Below are positions 9,768 to 20,119 of a stretch of DNA of 64,000 bases, piece by piece. The stretch comes from Anaeromicrobium sediminis (GTDB taxonomy: Bacteria > Bacillota > Clostridia > Peptostreptococcales > Thermotaleaceae). Below the pieces are notes generated by a model that was not told where the DNA came from, made no database searches, and saw nothing but the letters and a program-made list of their open reading frames with translations. The stretch lies in NCBI RefSeq assembly GCF_002270055.1, contig NZ_NIBG01000018.1, positions 1-64,000 on the forward strand, given 5' to 3'. Each line of letters starts with the position of its first letter. Position 1 is the stretch's first letter. The translations under genes and the position numbers were made by a program.

Positions 9768-11045
9768 TTGCTTACTACCCTAAAGAATGCTTGGAAAATT
9801 CCTGATTTAAGAAGAAGAATAGTATTTACTCTAATGATGCTACTTGTATTTAGATTAGGTTCTGTTATACCAGTTCCTGGTATGAAAGTAGAAGTAATTC
9901 AGCAAATGTTTGGAAACTCTGAGAGTGGATTGTTTGATTTATTCAATCTGTTCTCAGGTGGTGCTTTCGGTAAATTTACAATATTTGCTTTAAGTATTAC
10001 TCCATACATTACAGCATCTATTATAATGCAACTTTTAACCATAGCTATACCGAGTCTTGAAGTATTAGCTAGAGAAGGCGAAGAAGGAAGAAAGAAAATT
10101 GCTCAGTATACTAGATACGGAACTGTAATATTAGCTTTAGTTCAAGCTACAGGAGTTAGTGTTGGTCTATTTAGACAAGCATTAATTGATACTAGTTTCT
10201 GGTCTGTTGCTGTAGTAGTTGTTACTTTAACAGCTGGAACTGCGTTCTTAATGTGGTTAGGAGAACAAATAACTGAAAATGGCATTGGTAATGGTATTTC
10301 TTTAATTATCTTTACTGGTATAGTTTCTAGAATTCCATTAGGAATAGCTCAAACATATGCTAAGTGGGATGCCAATGAAATTTCCATAATTTCTTTAGTA
10401 ATATTTGCTGTATTAGCAGTATTCGTTATAGCAGGAGTAGTAGCAATTCAACAGGGAACTAGAAAGATCCCAGTACAATATGCAAAGAGAGTTGTTGGCA
10501 GAAAAATGTACGGAGGTCATTCAACTCATATACCATTAAAAGTAAATCAATCAGGAGTTATCCCAGTAATTTTTGCTGTATCATTACTACAATTTCCACT
10601 AACGTTAACTTATTTTTTCCAAGGTGGAGCTTTTAGTGCGTTTGTGCAAAAATGGTTATCTCCAGCGGGTTCGCCTGGTGTGTGGATATACTCAGTTTTA
10701 AATATATTATTAATCATATTCTTCACATACTTCTATACGGCTGTTACATTCAACCCTGTAGAAGTTGCAGATAATATGAAAAAGCAAGGTGGATTTATTC
10801 CAGGTATTAGACCAGGAAAGCCTACTGCTGAGTACTTAAATAGAGTGTTAACAAGAATCACTTTAGCAGGAGCTATTTTCCTTGCAGTTATAGCAGTAAT
10901 GCCTACATTAGTTATGCAGTTTACAAATTTCAATATGCAATTTGGTGGAACTTCATTATTAATCGTAGTTGGTGTTGCTTTAGAAACTAGTAAACAAATA
11001 GAAAACCAAATGATGATGAGACATTATCAAGGTTTCTTAAAATAA
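9768..11045 (+). CDS. secY: Preprotein translocase channel subunit SecY
   Basis: SecY forms the membrane channel for protein export with SecE and SecG. The 425-residue product has ten predicted membrane segments. Diagnostic motifs include FSGGAFGKFTIFALSITPYI near residues 62-82 and the cytosolic loop around GTRKIPVQYAKR. The start is TTG, two bases after the rplO stop, with GAGGTGA upstream. Location inside the spc operon is standard. Confidence 0.97.
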   Translation: MLTTLKNAWKIPDLRRRIVFTLMMLLVFRLGSVIPVPGMKVEVIQQMFGNSESGLFDLFNLFSGGAFGKFTIFALSITPYITASIIMQLLTIAIPSLEVLAREGEEGRKKIAQYTRYGTVILALVQATGVSVGLFRQALIDTSFWSVAVVVVTLTAGTAFLMWLGEQITENGIGNGISLIIFTGIVSRIPLGIAQTYAKWDANEISIISLVIFAVLAVFVIAGVVAIQQGTRKIPVQYAKRVVGRKMYGGHSTHIPLKVNQSGVIPVIFAVSLLQFPLTLTYFFQGGAFSAFVQKWLSPAGSPGVWIYSVLNILLIIFFTYFYTAVTFNPVEVADNMKKQGGFIPGIRPGKPTAEYLNRVLTRITLAGAIFLAVIAVMPTLVMQFTNFNMQFGGTSLLIVVGVALETSKQIENQMMMRHYQGFLK

Positions 11046-11101
11046 GGAAGATACAATGGGGATGTCTCCCCATGTAACTTCAATTCTAGGAGATGATGTT
11101 T

Positions 11102-11746
11102 GTGAGACTAATATTATTAGGACCTCCAGGTGCAGGAAAAGGAACGCAGGCTGCAGGCATAGTCGAAAAATATAATGTACCACATATATCTACTGGAGAT
11201 ATTTTCCGAAAGAATATAAAAGAGAAAACAGATCTAGGTGTAAAAGCCAAAGAATATATAGATAAAGGTCTACTAGTTCCTGATGAAATAGTAGTAGCAA
11301 TTGTTAAAGACCGACTAGAAGAAGCGGATTGTAAAGAAGGGTTCTTACTTGATGGATTCCCAAGAACGGTAAATCAAGCTGGAGCTTTAGATGAAGCACT
11401 TACTAATATGGAGGTTAGCTTAAATAAAGTAGTTAACATCAACGTAGATAAGGAAGTGTTAGTTGGAAGAGCTGTAGGTAGAAGAATCTGTAAAGAATGT
11501 GGAGCTACATTCCATATTGAATTCAATCCATCTAAAGAAGAAGGTGTATGTGACAAGTGTGGCGGAGCGCTTTATCAAAGAGCTGATGATACGGCAGAAA
11601 CTGTATCTAAGAGAATTGAGGTTTACATCAATGAAACTCAGCCACTAATTGACTATTATAAAGACAAAGGCATACTAGTAACTATTGATGGCCAACAGGA
11701 CATTAATAAGGTATTTGATGATATAGTAAAGGCTTTAGGAGCTTAG
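11102..11746 (+). CDS. adk: Adenylate kinase (zinc LID type)
   Basis: Catalyses ATP + AMP to 2 ADP in the cytosol. The P-loop [10 protein letters not shown] lies at residues 7-16. The LID has four Cys (CKEC near 130 and CDKC near 150) that bind structural zinc, as in many Gram-positive enzymes. I choose the GTG at 11102 ([10 protein letters not shown], 214 residues), because AGGAG at 11088-11092 abuts the two upstream ATGs but is nine bases from this GTG. Following map starts two bases later. Confidence 0.95.
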   Translation: MRLILLGPPGAGKGTQAAGIVEKYNVPHISTGDIFRKNIKEKTDLGVKAKEYIDKGLLVPDEIVVAIVKDRLEEADCKEGFLLDGFPRTVNQAGALDEALTNMEVSLNKVVNINVDKEVLVGRAVGRRICKECGATFHIEFNPSKEEGVCDKCGGALYQRADDTAETVSKRIEVYINETQPLIDYYKDKGILVTIDGQQDINKVFDDIVKALGA

Positions 11747-11748
11747 AT

Positions 11749-12495
11749 ATGATTATTATAAAATCAAAAAAGGAAATTGAGTATATGAAGGAAGCGGGTA
11801 AAATCGTAGCATATACTCATGAACTTTTAAGAGAGTATATAAAGCCTGGTATTACTACTAAAGAATTAGATCATATTGCAGAAAATGAAATTCGAAAGCA
11901 TGGCGCCATACCGGCTTTCAAAGGATATCATGGATTTCCAGCAACTATTTGCGCATCTATAAATGAAGAAGTAGTTCACGGAATACCTGGATTAAAAACT
12001 TTAGAAGATGGCGATATTATAAGTATAGATATTGGTGCTGTTATTAATGGTTACTATGGTGATGCGGCAAGAACACATGCAGTCGGAAATGTAAGTGAAG
12101 AAGCTTCTAGGCTGATTCAAGTTACAAAACAAAGCTTTTATGAAGGTTTGAAGTTCTGTAAAGAAGGCTATAGATTATCTGATATTTCCCATGCTGTTCA
12201 AAAGTATGTGGAGGAAAATGGATTTTCAGTGGTGAGAGACTTTGTAGGACATGGAATCGGTCAAAATATGCATGAGGACCCTCAAATTCCTAACTATGGA
12301 TTACCAGGGAAAGGGCCAAGATTAAAATCAGGAATGGTTTTAGCTATTGAGCCTATGGTAAATATGGGATCATATCATGTAAAAACTTTGTTAGACAACT
12401 GGACTGTAGTTACTATAGATGGTAAGTATTCTGCCCATTATGAACATTCAGTAGCTATAACAGAAGATGAACCAATAATATTAACCACTATTTAA
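11749..12495 (+). CDS. map: Methionine aminopeptidase, type I
   Basis: Removes the initiator Met from nascent proteins. The 248-residue product keeps all metal ligands of the family: two Asp in [19 protein letters not shown], His in [14 protein letters not shown], Glu in LAIEPM and Glu in HYEHSVAI. The substrate-binding His is in [10 protein letters not shown]. It is short and lacks an N-terminal zinc extension, as usual for type Ia. Confidence 0.97.
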   Translation: MIIIKSKKEIEYMKEAGKIVAYTHELLREYIKPGITTKELDHIAENEIRKHGAIPAFKGYHGFPATICASINEEVVHGIPGLKTLEDGDIISIDIGAVINGYYGDAARTHAVGNVSEEASRLIQVTKQSFYEGLKFCKEGYRLSDISHAVQKYVEENGFSVVRDFVGHGIGQNMHEDPQIPNYGLPGKGPRLKSGMVLAIEPMVNMGSYHVKTLLDNWTVVTIDGKYSAHYEHSVAITEDEPIILTTI

Positions 12496-12516
12496 AGTCA
12501 GGTAGGTGAGAGCATC

Positions 12517-12795
12517 ATGAATAAAATTGATGAACTTTCCGTGGGTCAAATAGTTAAGTCAAAAGCTGGAAGAGACAAGGATAGAAACTTCATTGTAATC
12601 AAGAAAGTTGACTGTCAATATGTACTAATAGCAGATGGCGATTTGCGAAAAGTAGATAACTTAAAAAGGAAAAAGGTTAGGCACTTATTAATATATAATT
12701 TAATAAGTGAAGAAGTCAGAAAAAGAGTTCTAAATGACGACAAAATAACTAATTTGCTTTTACGCAAAGAACTTGAGAAACTGGGTCTAAATTGA
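12517..12795 (+). CDS. KOW-domain RNA-binding protein (L14e-like)
   Basis: A 92-residue protein with an N-terminal KOW-like segment (SVGQIVKSKAGRDKDRNFIV) and a Lys/Arg-rich middle. Proteins of this kind, related to eukaryotic L14e/L6e, sit between map and infA in many Clostridia. Its function is unknown; a ribosome or translation role is inferred from position. Confidence 0.8.
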   Translation: MNKIDELSVGQIVKSKAGRDKDRNFIVIKKVDCQYVLIADGDLRKVDNLKRKKVRHLLIYNLISEEVRKRVLNDDKITNLLLRKELEKLGLN

Positions 12796-12823
12796 TTCAG
12801 AAAATAGGAGGTAGAAAGTTCCT

Positions 12824-13048
12824 ATGGCTAAAAGCGATGTAATAGAAGTGCAAGGTACGGTTGTTGAAGCTTTACCTAATGCTATGTTCAAAGTAAAATT
12901 AGAAAATGGCCATGAAATATTGGCTCATATTTCGGGAAAATTAAGAATGAATTTCATCAGAATTTTACCTGGTGATACTGTTACTATAGAATTGTCACCT
13001 TATGACCTGACAAGAGGAAGAATTACCTGGAGAGGCAAGGGTAAGTAA
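12824..13048 (+). CDS. infA: Translation initiation factor IF-1
   Basis: IF-1 occupies the A site of the 30S subunit during initiation. The product has 74 residues, a single OB fold, and begins [20 protein letters not shown]; the core motif [17 protein letters not shown] is intact. Confidence 0.98.
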   Translation: MAKSDVIEVQGTVVEALPNAMFKVKLENGHEILAHISGKLRMNFIRILPGDTVTIELSPYDLTRGRITWRGKGK

Positions 13049-13065
13049 TCTAAGGAGGGATAACA

Positions 13066-13179
13066 GTGAAGGTAAGAGCGTCAGTTAAGCCTATTTGTGA
13101 AAAATGTAAGATCATAAAGAGAAAAGGTAAAGTAATGGTAATTTGTGAAAACCCAAAACATAAACAAAAACAAGGTTAA
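13066..13179 (+). CDS. rpmJ: 50S ribosomal protein L36, zinc-binding form
   Basis: A 37-residue reading frame starts with GTG behind AAGGAGGG and reads [18 protein letters not shown] at its N-terminus. The Cys-x2-Cys, a later Cys (VICENPKH) and the His complete the zinc site of the C+ form of L36. Synteny infA-rpmJ-rpsM is standard. Confidence 0.95.
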   Translation: MKVRASVKPICEKCKIIKRKGKVMVICENPKHKQKQG

Positions 13180-13182
13180 TAG

Positions 13183-13211
13183 TAGCAAATTACAATAATA
13201 ATTGATATAAT
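13183..13211 (+). promoter_or_regulatory. Possible promoter of the alpha operon part
   Basis: TATAAT at 13206-13211 is preceded at 17 bp by a weak TAGCAA (13183-13188). It would give rpsM-rplQ an internal promoter with a leader of about 115 nt. Confidence 0.35.
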
Positions 13212-13222
13212 AGTAAAAGTGT

Positions 13223-13284
13223 TTAGTTAGGATATAAGTGCGGCTGATGTTTGGCAAGGTCCAAATTTACTTATGCTTAATTAA
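13223..13284 (+). other. Candidate structured leader upstream of rpsM
   Basis: The 153-nt gap before rpsM can fold. ATAAGT (13234-13239) pairs with ACTTAT (13269-13274), the flanks continue as an imperfect helix (TTAGTTA with TTAATTAA), and TTTGG (13250-13254) pairs with CCAAA (13261-13265) inside. In E. coli the leader before rpsM binds S4 to control the alpha operon. Equivalence here is only inferred. Confidence 0.35.
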
Positions 13285-13332
13285 TATAGAAGCCTTTTTA
13301 AGGAGTATAACATATTTAGGAGGTGTAACATA

Positions 13333-13704
13333 ATGGCAAGAATCGCAGGTGTTGACTTACCAAGAGACAAGAGAGTCGAAATTGGATTAACATACATTTA
13401 TGGTATAGGAAGAAATTTATCTAATGATATTTTAGAAGCTGCTGGAATCAATGCTAATACAAGAGTTAGAGACTTAACTGAAGAAGAAGTAGGTAAGTTA
13501 AGACAAATCATTGATAATGAATATACAGTTGAAGGTGATTTAAGAAGAGAAATCTCTTTAAATATTAAGAGATTACAAGAAATCGGATGCCAAAGAGGAA
13601 TCCGTCATAGAAAAGGTCTTCCAGTGAGAGGTCAAAAGACTAAGACTAATGCAAGAACTAGAAAAGGACCTAAGAGAGCTGTAAGCCGTAAGAAGAAGAA
13701 GTAG
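13333..13704 (+). CDS. rpsM: 30S ribosomal protein S13
   Basis: S13 lies in the 30S head and contacts P-site tRNA. The 123-residue product starts [20 protein letters not shown] and has the basic C-terminal tail ([17 protein letters not shown]). Confidence 0.98.
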   Translation: MARIAGVDLPRDKRVEIGLTYIYGIGRNLSNDILEAAGINANTRVRDLTEEEVGKLRQIIDNEYTVEGDLRREISLNIKRLQEIGCQRGIRHRKGLPVRGQKTKTNARTRKGPKRAVSRKKKK

Positions 13705-13722
13705 GAAAAGGAGGTAAAAGGC

Positions 13723-14109
13723 ATGGCAAAAAAAGTTCGTAAAAAAAGACGCGAGCGTAAGAATATAGAACGTGGTCAAGCGCATATTCAATCTACATTC
13801 AACAACACTATCGTAACTCTTACAGATTTACAAGGAAATGCTCTTTCTTGGGCTAGTGCTGGTGGATTAGGATTTAAAGGATCAAGAAAATCTACTCCTT
13901 TTGCTGCACAAATGGCAGCTGAAGCAGCTTCAAAAACTGCTATGGAGCATGGATTAAAGACTGTAGAAGTTTACGTTAAGGGACCTGGTTCAGGACGTGA
14001 AGCAGCAATTAGAGCATTACAAACAGCAGGACTTGAAATTACATTAATTAAGGATGTAACTCCAATTCCACATAACGGTTGTAGACCACCAAAGCGTAGA
14101 AGAGTTTAA
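13723..14109 (+). CDS. rpsK: 30S ribosomal protein S11
   Basis: S11 forms part of the platform near the mRNA exit. The 128-residue product has [16 protein letters not shown] and the conserved C-terminus [15 protein letters not shown]. Confidence 0.98.
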   Translation: MAKKVRKKRRERKNIERGQAHIQSTFNNTIVTLTDLQGNALSWASAGGLGFKGSRKSTPFAAQMAAEAASKTAMEHGLKTVEVYVKGPGSGREAAIRALQTAGLEITLIKDVTPIPHNGCRPPKRRRV

Positions 14110-14132
14110 TTAGATTAGGAGGTGTAATAATA

Positions 14133-14753
14133 ATGGCAAGATATACAGGACCATCTTGTAGACTTTGTCGTCGAGAAGGACAAAAGCTATATTTAAAAGG
14201 TGAAAGATGTTATTCAGATAAATGTGCAGTTTCTAAAAGAGCATATGCTCCAGGACAACACGGACAAAGAAGAACGAAATTATCTAACTATGGATTACAA
14301 TTAAGAGAGAAGCAAAAGGTTAAGAGATACTATGGATTACTAGAAGGACAATTCAGAAAGTATTTCGATCAAGCTGAAAAAATGGAAGGAATCACTGGTG
14401 AGAACTTCTTATCGGTTTTAGAAACTAGATTAGACAATGTAGTTTTTAGAATGGGATTTGCTTCATCTAGAAAAGAAGCTAGACAATTAGTAAGACATGG
14501 ACACTTTACAGTAAATGGTAAGAAGGTAGATATTCCTTCATACTTAATTTCTGTAGGAGACGTAATCGGAGTAAAAGAAAAGAGTTTAAGCTCAGCTAAG
14601 TTTAAAGCTTTAGCAGAAGAAGCTAAGACTGTACCTGCATGGGTAGAATCAAACTTCGAGAAGTTAGAGGGAAAAGTAGTTGCACTTCCAAACAGATCAG
14701 ATATTGATCTTCCAATAGAAGAGCACTTAATTGTCGAGTTATACTCTAAGTAA
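14133..14753 (+). CDS. rpsD: 30S ribosomal protein S4, zinc-binding form
   Basis: S4 nucleates 30S assembly. The 206-residue product has an N-terminal four-Cys zinc site (CRLCRREG and CYSDKC), as in the C+ form, and an S4 RNA-binding domain from about residue 97. In B. subtilis rpsD is monocistronic with its own leader; here it lies inside the alpha operon. Confidence 0.98.
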   Translation: MARYTGPSCRLCRREGQKLYLKGERCYSDKCAVSKRAYAPGQHGQRRTKLSNYGLQLREKQKVKRYYGLLEGQFRKYFDQAEKMEGITGENFLSVLETRLDNVVFRMGFASSRKEARQLVRHGHFTVNGKKVDIPSYLISVGDVIGVKEKSLSSAKFKALAEEAKTVPAWVESNFEKLEGKVVALPNRSDIDLPIEEHLIVELYSK

Positions 14754-14816
14754 TAGAAGGTAGAATCAGTTACCCTCATATATTTATGAAAAAAAATTTC
14801 AAGGAGGGTTAAGTTA

Positions 14817-15764
14817 ATGATTGAAATAGAAAAGCCAAAAGTTGAATGTGTTGAATTAAACGATGAATATACTTATGGAAAGTTTATCGTTGAACCTCTT
14901 GAGAGAGGTTATGGAATAACTTTAGGTAATAGTTTAAGAAGAATTTTATTATCTTCATTACCTGGTGTAGCCGTTAGATGGGTTAAAATTGATGGGGTTT
15001 TACATGAGTTCTCAACAATTCCAGGTGTAAAAGAAGATGTAACTGAGATCATTCTTAATTTAAAATCTTTAGCAGCTAACTTAAGTTCTGATGAAGAAAA
15101 GGTAGTCAGAATTGATATGGAAGGACCAGGACCAGTAACTGCAGGAGATATCATTGTAGATGCTGATGTAGAAATACTAAACACTGACCTTCATATTGCA
15201 ACTTTAGAAGAAGGTTCTAAGTTAGCTATGGAAATAGCTCTTGCTAAAGGCAGAGGATATGTTCCAGCTGAAAATAATAAAACAGATAATATGCCAATTG
15301 GTGTACTACCAGTTGACTCTATCTATACTCCTGTTAAAAAAGTTAGCTATCATGTGGAAAACACAAGAGTTGGTCAAGTAACTGACTTTGATAAGCTTAC
15401 TCTAGAGGTTTGGACGGATGGAAGTATAAAACCTGATGAGGGAGTTTCTTTAGGTGCTAAGATAATGAATGATCACTTAAGACTATTCATTGATCTAACT
15501 GACCATGTGGAAAATGTAGAAATCATGGTAGAAAAAGAAGAGGACAAGAAGGAAAAAGTTATGGAAATGACTATTGAAGAGCTTGAACTATCTGTTAGAT
15601 CTTATAACTGCCTAAAGAGAGCTGGAATAAATACTGTACAAGAGCTTACTGAGAAATCAGAAGAAGATATGATGAAGGTAAGAAACCTAGGTAAGAAATC
15701 CCTTGAAGAAGTTCAACATAAATTGCATGAACTAACGCTAGGATTGAGACCTAGTGATGAATAG
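14817..15764 (+). CDS. rpoA: RNA polymerase alpha subunit
   Basis: The alpha dimer scaffolds core polymerase assembly and its C-terminal domain contacts upstream DNA and activators. The 315-residue product has the N-terminal assembly domain ([20 protein letters not shown]) and the C-terminal domain ([16 protein letters not shown], residues about 255-310). Confidence 0.98.
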   Translation: MIEIEKPKVECVELNDEYTYGKFIVEPLERGYGITLGNSLRRILLSSLPGVAVRWVKIDGVLHEFSTIPGVKEDVTEIILNLKSLAANLSSDEEKVVRIDMEGPGPVTAGDIIVDADVEILNTDLHIATLEEGSKLAMEIALAKGRGYVPAENNKTDNMPIGVLPVDSIYTPVKKVSYHVENTRVGQVTDFDKLTLEVWTDGSIKPDEGVSLGAKIMNDHLRLFIDLTDHVENVEIMVEKEEDKKEKVMEMTIEELELSVRSYNCLKRAGINTVQELTEKSEEDMMKVRNLGKKSLEEVQHKLHELTLGLRPSDE

Positions 15765-15787
15765 CATAGCTAGAAGGAGGGAAAGAA

Positions 15788-16129
15788 ATGGCAGGACATC
15801 GTAAATTAGGCCGTCCAACTGGTCACAGAAAGCTTATGTTAAGAAACTTAGTAACAAGCTTACTTAGAGACGGTAAAATAACAACTACTATCACAAGAGC
15901 TAAAGAAACTCGTAAGCTTGCTGAGAAGATGATCACTCTTGGAAAAAGAGGAGATCTTCATGCTAGACGTCAAGCAGAATCTTTTGTTTTAGACAAAGAT
16001 GTTACTAAAAAAGTATTCGATGAGATCGCACCAAAGTATGCTGAAAGAAATGGTGGATACACTAGAATAATGAAATTAGGACCAAGAAGAGGCGACGCTT
16101 CTGAAATGGTTATTCTTGAATTAGTATAA
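15788..16129 (+). CDS. rplQ: 50S ribosomal protein L17
   Basis: The 113-residue product opens with [19 protein letters not shown], diagnostic for L17, and ends [11 protein letters not shown]. It is the last gene of the supercluster and is followed by a terminator. Confidence 0.98.
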   Translation: MAGHRKLGRPTGHRKLMLRNLVTSLLRDGKITTTITRAKETRKLAEKMITLGKRGDLHARRQAESFVLDKDVTKKVFDEIAPKYAERNGGYTRIMKLGPRRGDASEMVILELV

Positions 16130-16137
16130 TAGATTGA

Positions 16138-16166
16138 GGGATTAAGTGTGAACTTAGTCCCTTTTT
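16138..16166 (+). terminator. Terminator of the ribosomal supercluster
   Basis: GGGATTAAG and CTTAGTCCC pair around TGTGAA and are followed by TTTTT. The hairpin lies just after rplQ, so the downstream ECF genes probably have their own promoter. A TATAAT at 16246-16251 is present but lacks a convincing -35 hexamer. Confidence 0.8.
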
Positions 16167-16294
16167 AGTATATAATTATAGGAATTAAGTGTAATAATAC
16201 CATATAAATTCTACTTCTCATAAAGACTTTTTCAGTATTTGTTGATATAATTGTTAAGGAAAGAATACTAAACCCATAGGGAAGGAAAGAAACA

Positions 16295-17125
16295 ATGGAA
16301 AATATTATAGAAATTAAAGAACTAGTCCATAAATATGGAGAAGGAGAAGGGGAAACCATAGCACTAAATGGAGTAGACTTAGATGTTAAAAAAGGGGAAT
16401 TTCTCGTGGTCATAGGACATAATGGATCTGGGAAATCTACCATGGCTAAGCATACTAATGGCTTACTATTGCCAAGTAGTGGAAAAGTCTTTGTAAATGG
16501 TTTAGATACTTCAGACTACAATAACGTATGGAACATAAGACAGGATGCTGGCATGGTATTTCAGAACCCAGACAATCAGATTGTGGCCACAGTTGTAGAA
16601 GAAGATATAGCCTTTGGTCTCGAAAATCTAGGGGCAGAACCAAAAAAAATAAGGGAAAGAGTTGATAAAGCTCTAAAGACAGTAGGCATGTATGAGTTTC
16701 GAAAAAAAGGTCCCCATTTACTTTCGGGAGGACAAAAACAAAGAATTGCCATAGCTGGCGTTATTGCTATGAAACCCCAATGTATAATCTTCGATGAGCC
16801 TACAGCCATGCTAGACCCTTCTGGTAGAAAAGAAGTCATAGAGACTATGGTAAAGCTAAATAAAGAAGATAAGATAACTATAGTTAACATTACTCACTTT
16901 ATGGAAGAAGCCGTATATGCAGATAGAGTAATTGTTATGGAAAAGGGAAATATAATAATTGAAGGTACACCTAAAGAAGTATTCTCACAAGTAAAAAAAC
17001 TAAAGGAATTAGGATTAGATGTACCACAAGTAACTGAATTAGTTTTTGAATTAAATAAAGAAGGAATGCATATTCCTAAGGATATACTTACAGTAGATGA
17101 GTTGGTGAATTATTTATGTCAATAA
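16295..17125 (+). CDS. ecfA1: Energy-coupling factor transporter ATPase EcfA1
   Basis: One of two ATPases that power group II ECF vitamin and metal importers. The 276-residue product has Walker [10 protein letters not shown], a Q-loop [11 protein letters not shown] typical of EcfA1, signature [14 protein letters not shown] and Walker [12 protein letters not shown]. It overlaps ecfA2 by 10 bp. No substrate-binding S component is encoded nearby, as expected for a shared module. Confidence 0.95.
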   Translation: MENIIEIKELVHKYGEGEGETIALNGVDLDVKKGEFLVVIGHNGSGKSTMAKHTNGLLLPSSGKVFVNGLDTSDYNNVWNIRQDAGMVFQNPDNQIVATVVEEDIAFGLENLGAEPKKIRERVDKALKTVGMYEFRKKGPHLLSGGQKQRIAIAGVIAMKPQCIIFDEPTAMLDPSGRKEVIETMVKLNKEDKITIVNITHFMEEAVYADRVIVMEKGNIIIEGTPKEVFSQVKKLKELGLDVPQVTELVFELNKEGMHIPKDILTVDELVNYLCQ

Positions 17126-17970
17126 AGGTGGAAAATTTAAAACATATATATAATCCTAATACTCCCTTTGAAACTATAGCATTAAATAATGTGAGTTTTA
17201 ATATTGAAAAGGGAGAATTTATAGGTCTTATAGGACATACTGGTTCAGGAAAATCCACTTTAGTTCAACATTTAAATGGTATATTAAAGCCCCATAGTGG
17301 CAAAATCATTATAAATGGAGTGGATATTACAAAACCTAAGATGAATTTAAGGGAAATTCGTCAAAAAGTAGGATTAGTATTTCAATACCCAGAGCATCAA
17401 CTATTTGAAGAAACAGTCCACAGAGATGTGGCTTTTGGTCCCATGAACTTAGGGTTAGATGAGGATGAAGTAAATAGTAGAGTTAAAGAGGCCATAAAAT
17501 GGGTAGGCCTTAACTATGAAGAAATAAAAGATAAATCTCCCTTTGAACTAAGTGGAGGACAAAAAAGAAGGGTTGCAATAGCTGGTGTTGTGGCTATGAA
17601 ACCAGAAGTATTAATATTAGATGAACCTACAGCAGGCCTTGATCCAAAAGCAAGGGATGATATTTTAAATCAAATAAAGAAGCTTCATAATGAATATAAA
17701 ATGAATATAATATTAGTGTCCCATAGTATGGAAGACATATCTAGGTTAGTAGATAGAATTATAGTTATGCATAAGGGACAAGTGGCTCTTATGGGAAGGG
17801 CTAAGGAAGTGTTTAAGGAAAGTAAATTATTGACAGAGATTGGTTTAGGTGTTCCTCAAATAACTGTACTAGTTAATAAACTTAATGAAAAGGGAATTAA
17901 TATAAAAGATGATATATTCACTATAGATGAGGCTAAAGAAGAAATATTAAAATGGATGAGGAGTAAGTAA
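17116..17970 (+). CDS. ecfA2: Energy-coupling factor transporter ATPase EcfA2
   Basis: Second ATPase of the ECF module. The 284-residue product has Walker [10 protein letters not shown], the EcfA2-type Q-loop [12 protein letters not shown], signature [14 protein letters not shown] and Walker [14 protein letters not shown]. It is coupled to ecfA1 by overlap and lies one base before ecfT. Confidence 0.95.
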   Translation: MSIKVENLKHIYNPNTPFETIALNNVSFNIEKGEFIGLIGHTGSGKSTLVQHLNGILKPHSGKIIINGVDITKPKMNLREIRQKVGLVFQYPEHQLFEETVHRDVAFGPMNLGLDEDEVNSRVKEAIKWVGLNYEEIKDKSPFELSGGQKRRVAIAGVVAMKPEVLILDEPTAGLDPKARDDILNQIKKLHNEYKMNIILVSHSMEDISRLVDRIIVMHKGQVALMGRAKEVFKESKLLTEIGLGVPQITVLVNKLNEKGINIKDDIFTIDEAKEEILKWMRSK

Positions 17971-17971
17971 T

Positions 17972-18772
17972 ATGTTAAGGGATATAACCATAGGGCAATA
18001 TTACCCTATAGATTCATCTGTCCATAAAATGGATCCAAGAGTTAAAATAATTATTACCTTTGCCTATATTATGTCTTTGTTTTTAGTAAAAAACTTTGTG
18101 GCATATGCATATGTAATTGGATTTTTAGTAGTTACTATAGGATTATCAAAGGTACCTGTAAAGTTTATTGTTAGAGGATTAAAGCCTTTATTTCTGATTA
18201 TAACTTTCACATTTTTAATAAATATGTTTATGACTAAGGGAGAAATACTATATGAAATAGGACCCCTTAATATAACTAGAGAAGGTCTAAGACAAGCCAT
18301 ATTTATGGCTACTAGACTAATACTATTAATAATAGGTACGTCTATGTTAACCTTAACCACATCTCCAATAGAGTTAACTGATGGTATAGAAAAATTATTA
18401 AACCCATTTAAAAAAATTGGAGTACCTGCCCATGAACTGGCCATGATGATGACCATAGCCCTTAGGTTTATTCCTACCTTACTTGAGGAAACGGATAAGA
18501 TAATGAAGGCACAAATGGCAAGGGGAGCAGATTTTGAAAGTGGAAATTTAATGAAGCGTGCAAAGAGTTTAGTACCTTTATTAGTACCTCTATTTATAAG
18601 TGCATTTAGACGAGCTGAGGAGCTAGCTATGGCCATGGAAGCTAGGTGCTATAGGGGTGGAGAAAATAGAACTAGAATGAAGCAATTATCCATTAATACT
18701 AGAGATTATGTGGCGTCTTTTGTCACTGTGATCATGATAGGTGCAGTTATACTAGATAGAGTTATGTATTAA
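17972..18772 (+). CDS. ecfT: Energy-coupling factor transmembrane protein EcfT
   Basis: The scaffold that joins EcfA1/A2 to interchangeable S components. The 266-residue product has about five or six membrane helices and the two Ala-Arg coupling motifs, AQMARGADFE and MEARCYRGG, that dock into the ATPases. The order ecfA1-ecfA2-ecfT-truA-rplM-rpsI is common in Firmicutes. Confidence 0.95.
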   Translation: MLRDITIGQYYPIDSSVHKMDPRVKIIITFAYIMSLFLVKNFVAYAYVIGFLVVTIGLSKVPVKFIVRGLKPLFLIITFTFLINMFMTKGEILYEIGPLNITREGLRQAIFMATRLILLIIGTSMLTLTTSPIELTDGIEKLLNPFKKIGVPAHELAMMMTIALRFIPTLLEETDKIMKAQMARGADFESGNLMKRAKSLVPLLVPLFISAFRRAEELAMAMEARCYRGGENRTRMKQLSINTRDYVASFVTVIMIGAVILDRVMY

Positions 18773-18790
18773 ATAATTAAGGGTGAAAAT

Positions 18791-19525
18791 ATGAAAAATG
18801 TAAAGTTAACTGTGGAATATGATGGTACTTTATTTTATGGATGGCAAAGACAAAAAAATGATAGATCTGTTCAAGAAGAAATTGAGAAAGCTCTATCTAA
18901 AATAATGAAAAAGAATGTGAAGATAAATGGATCTGGTAGAACAGATGCAAGGGTTCATGGACTTAGACAGACTGCCAACTTTAGAGAAGAGTTTACCATA
19001 CCTATAGAAAGAATACCAATTGCCTTAAATTCCATACTTCCAGATGATATTGCCGTAATAAATGCAGAATTAGTAGATGAAAATTTTCATGCAAGATATG
19101 ATGCTGTTGGAAAAAAATATGTATATAAAATTTATAATGGACAACATAGAAGCCCCTTATGGCGAAATTATGCATATTATGTTCCTGGGTCATTAGATTT
19201 GGATAAGATGAGACAAGCTTCAAAGGCATTTGTAGGAACCCATGACTTTATAGGATTTATGGCCTCTGGCAGTTCTGTAGTAGATACGGTGAGAACTATC
19301 TATGACTTGAAAATCCATAAGGAAGGTCCTTTAATAACCATAGAAGTTAAAGGAAATGGATTTTTATATAATATGGTTAGAATTATGGTAGGTACCATTG
19401 TGGAAGTGGGAAAAGGTAAGAAATCCGTCAATGAAATAGGTCCTATTATAGAATCCAAGAATAGGAAGAGTGCTGGACATACGGCACCAGCCCAAGGCCT
19501 GTATTTAAGCAAGGTTTATTATTAA
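18791..19525 (+). CDS. truA: tRNA pseudouridine(38-40) synthase TruA
   Basis: Isomerises uridines 38-40 in the tRNA anticodon stem-loop. The 244-residue product has the family N-terminus VEYDGTLFYGWQRQ and the catalytic Asp in GSGRTDARVHG. The start has a weak site (AAGGGTG). Confidence 0.96.
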   Translation: MKNVKLTVEYDGTLFYGWQRQKNDRSVQEEIEKALSKIMKKNVKINGSGRTDARVHGLRQTANFREEFTIPIERIPIALNSILPDDIAVINAELVDENFHARYDAVGKKYVYKIYNGQHRSPLWRNYAYYVPGSLDLDKMRQASKAFVGTHDFIGFMASGSSVVDTVRTIYDLKIHKEGPLITIEVKGNGFLYNMVRIMVGTIVEVGKGKKSVNEIGPIIESKNRKSAGHTAPAQGLYLSKVYY

Positions 19526-19532
19526 AAACTCC

Positions 19533-19561
19533 TTGACATTAAAATGCAGTTATATTAAAAT
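19533..19561 (+). promoter_or_regulatory. Strong promoter of rplM-rpsI
   Basis: A consensus TTGACA (19533-19538) and TAAAAT (19556-19561) are spaced by 17 bp. Transcription should begin near 19568, just before the leader hairpin. Confidence 0.75.
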
Positions 19562-19567
19562 ATATAG

Positions 19568-19620
19568 GTAATGTGAATATTAGTAAATCCACTAGCCCCG
19601 GATTTCTAAAAATAGATTAC
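19568..19620 (+). ncRNA. Ribosomal protein L13 leader
   Basis: The leader between the promoter and rplM folds into an extended hairpin. GTAAT near 19568 pairs with ATTAC near 19616, TTAG with CTAA, and AAATCC with GGATTT, with an ACTAGCCCC loop. A leader of this kind upstream of rplM is known in low-GC Gram-positives (L13 leader) and is thought to mediate autoregulation by L13. I assign it on position and shape. Confidence 0.6.
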
Positions 19621-19661
19621 GAGAGTTAAAGAGTGTTAAAGTAGTGATAGGAGGGAAATCA

Positions 19662-20090
19662 ATGAAATCGTTCGTTGCTAAGCCACAAGAGATTGAAAGA
19701 AAGTGGTATGTAGTGGATGCGGAAGGTAAGACATTAGGTCGTTTTGCGTCAGAAGTAGCTGCTATATTAAGAGGAAAAAGAAAGCCAATTTATACTCCAC
19801 ATGTTGATACTGGAGATAATGTAATTGTTATAAATGCTGAAAAAATAAAGGTAACTGGTAAGAAGTTTGAAAACAAAATGTACAGACATCACACTGGTTA
19901 TATAGGAAACTTAAAAGAGTTTACTTTCAAAGAAATGATGGAAAGAAAGCCTGAAGCTATTATTGAATTAGCTGTTAAGGGAATGCTTCCAAAGAATTCT
20001 TTAGGAAGACAAATGTTCAAAAAATTACACGTATACGTTGGTGCTGAGCACAAGCATGAAGCTCAAAAGCCAGAAGTTTTAGATATATAA
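19662..20090 (+). CDS. rplM: 50S ribosomal protein L13
   Basis: L13 is an early-assembly large-subunit protein. I start at the ATG at 19662 ([20 protein letters not shown], 142 residues), which follows GGAGGG. An upstream in-frame start at 19644 would place that site inside the gene. The product contains the conserved [13 protein letters not shown]. Confidence 0.96.
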   Translation: MKSFVAKPQEIERKWYVVDAEGKTLGRFASEVAAILRGKRKPIYTPHVDTGDNVIVINAEKIKVTGKKFENKMYRHHTGYIGNLKEFTFKEMMERKPEAIIELAVKGMLPKNSLGRQMFKKLHVYVGAEHKHEAQKPEVLDI

Positions 20091-20119
20091 ATAGGTTCTG
20101 AAAGAAGGGAGGATGCACA

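Noticed and set aside
16223-16251. Sigma-A promoter for the ECF operon
   Set aside because: The TATAAT is good but no acceptable -35 hexamer lies at 16-18 bp.
19644-19661. Longer rplM start
   Set aside because: It would place the ribosome binding site GGAGGG inside the coding region; L13 normally begins at the later Met.
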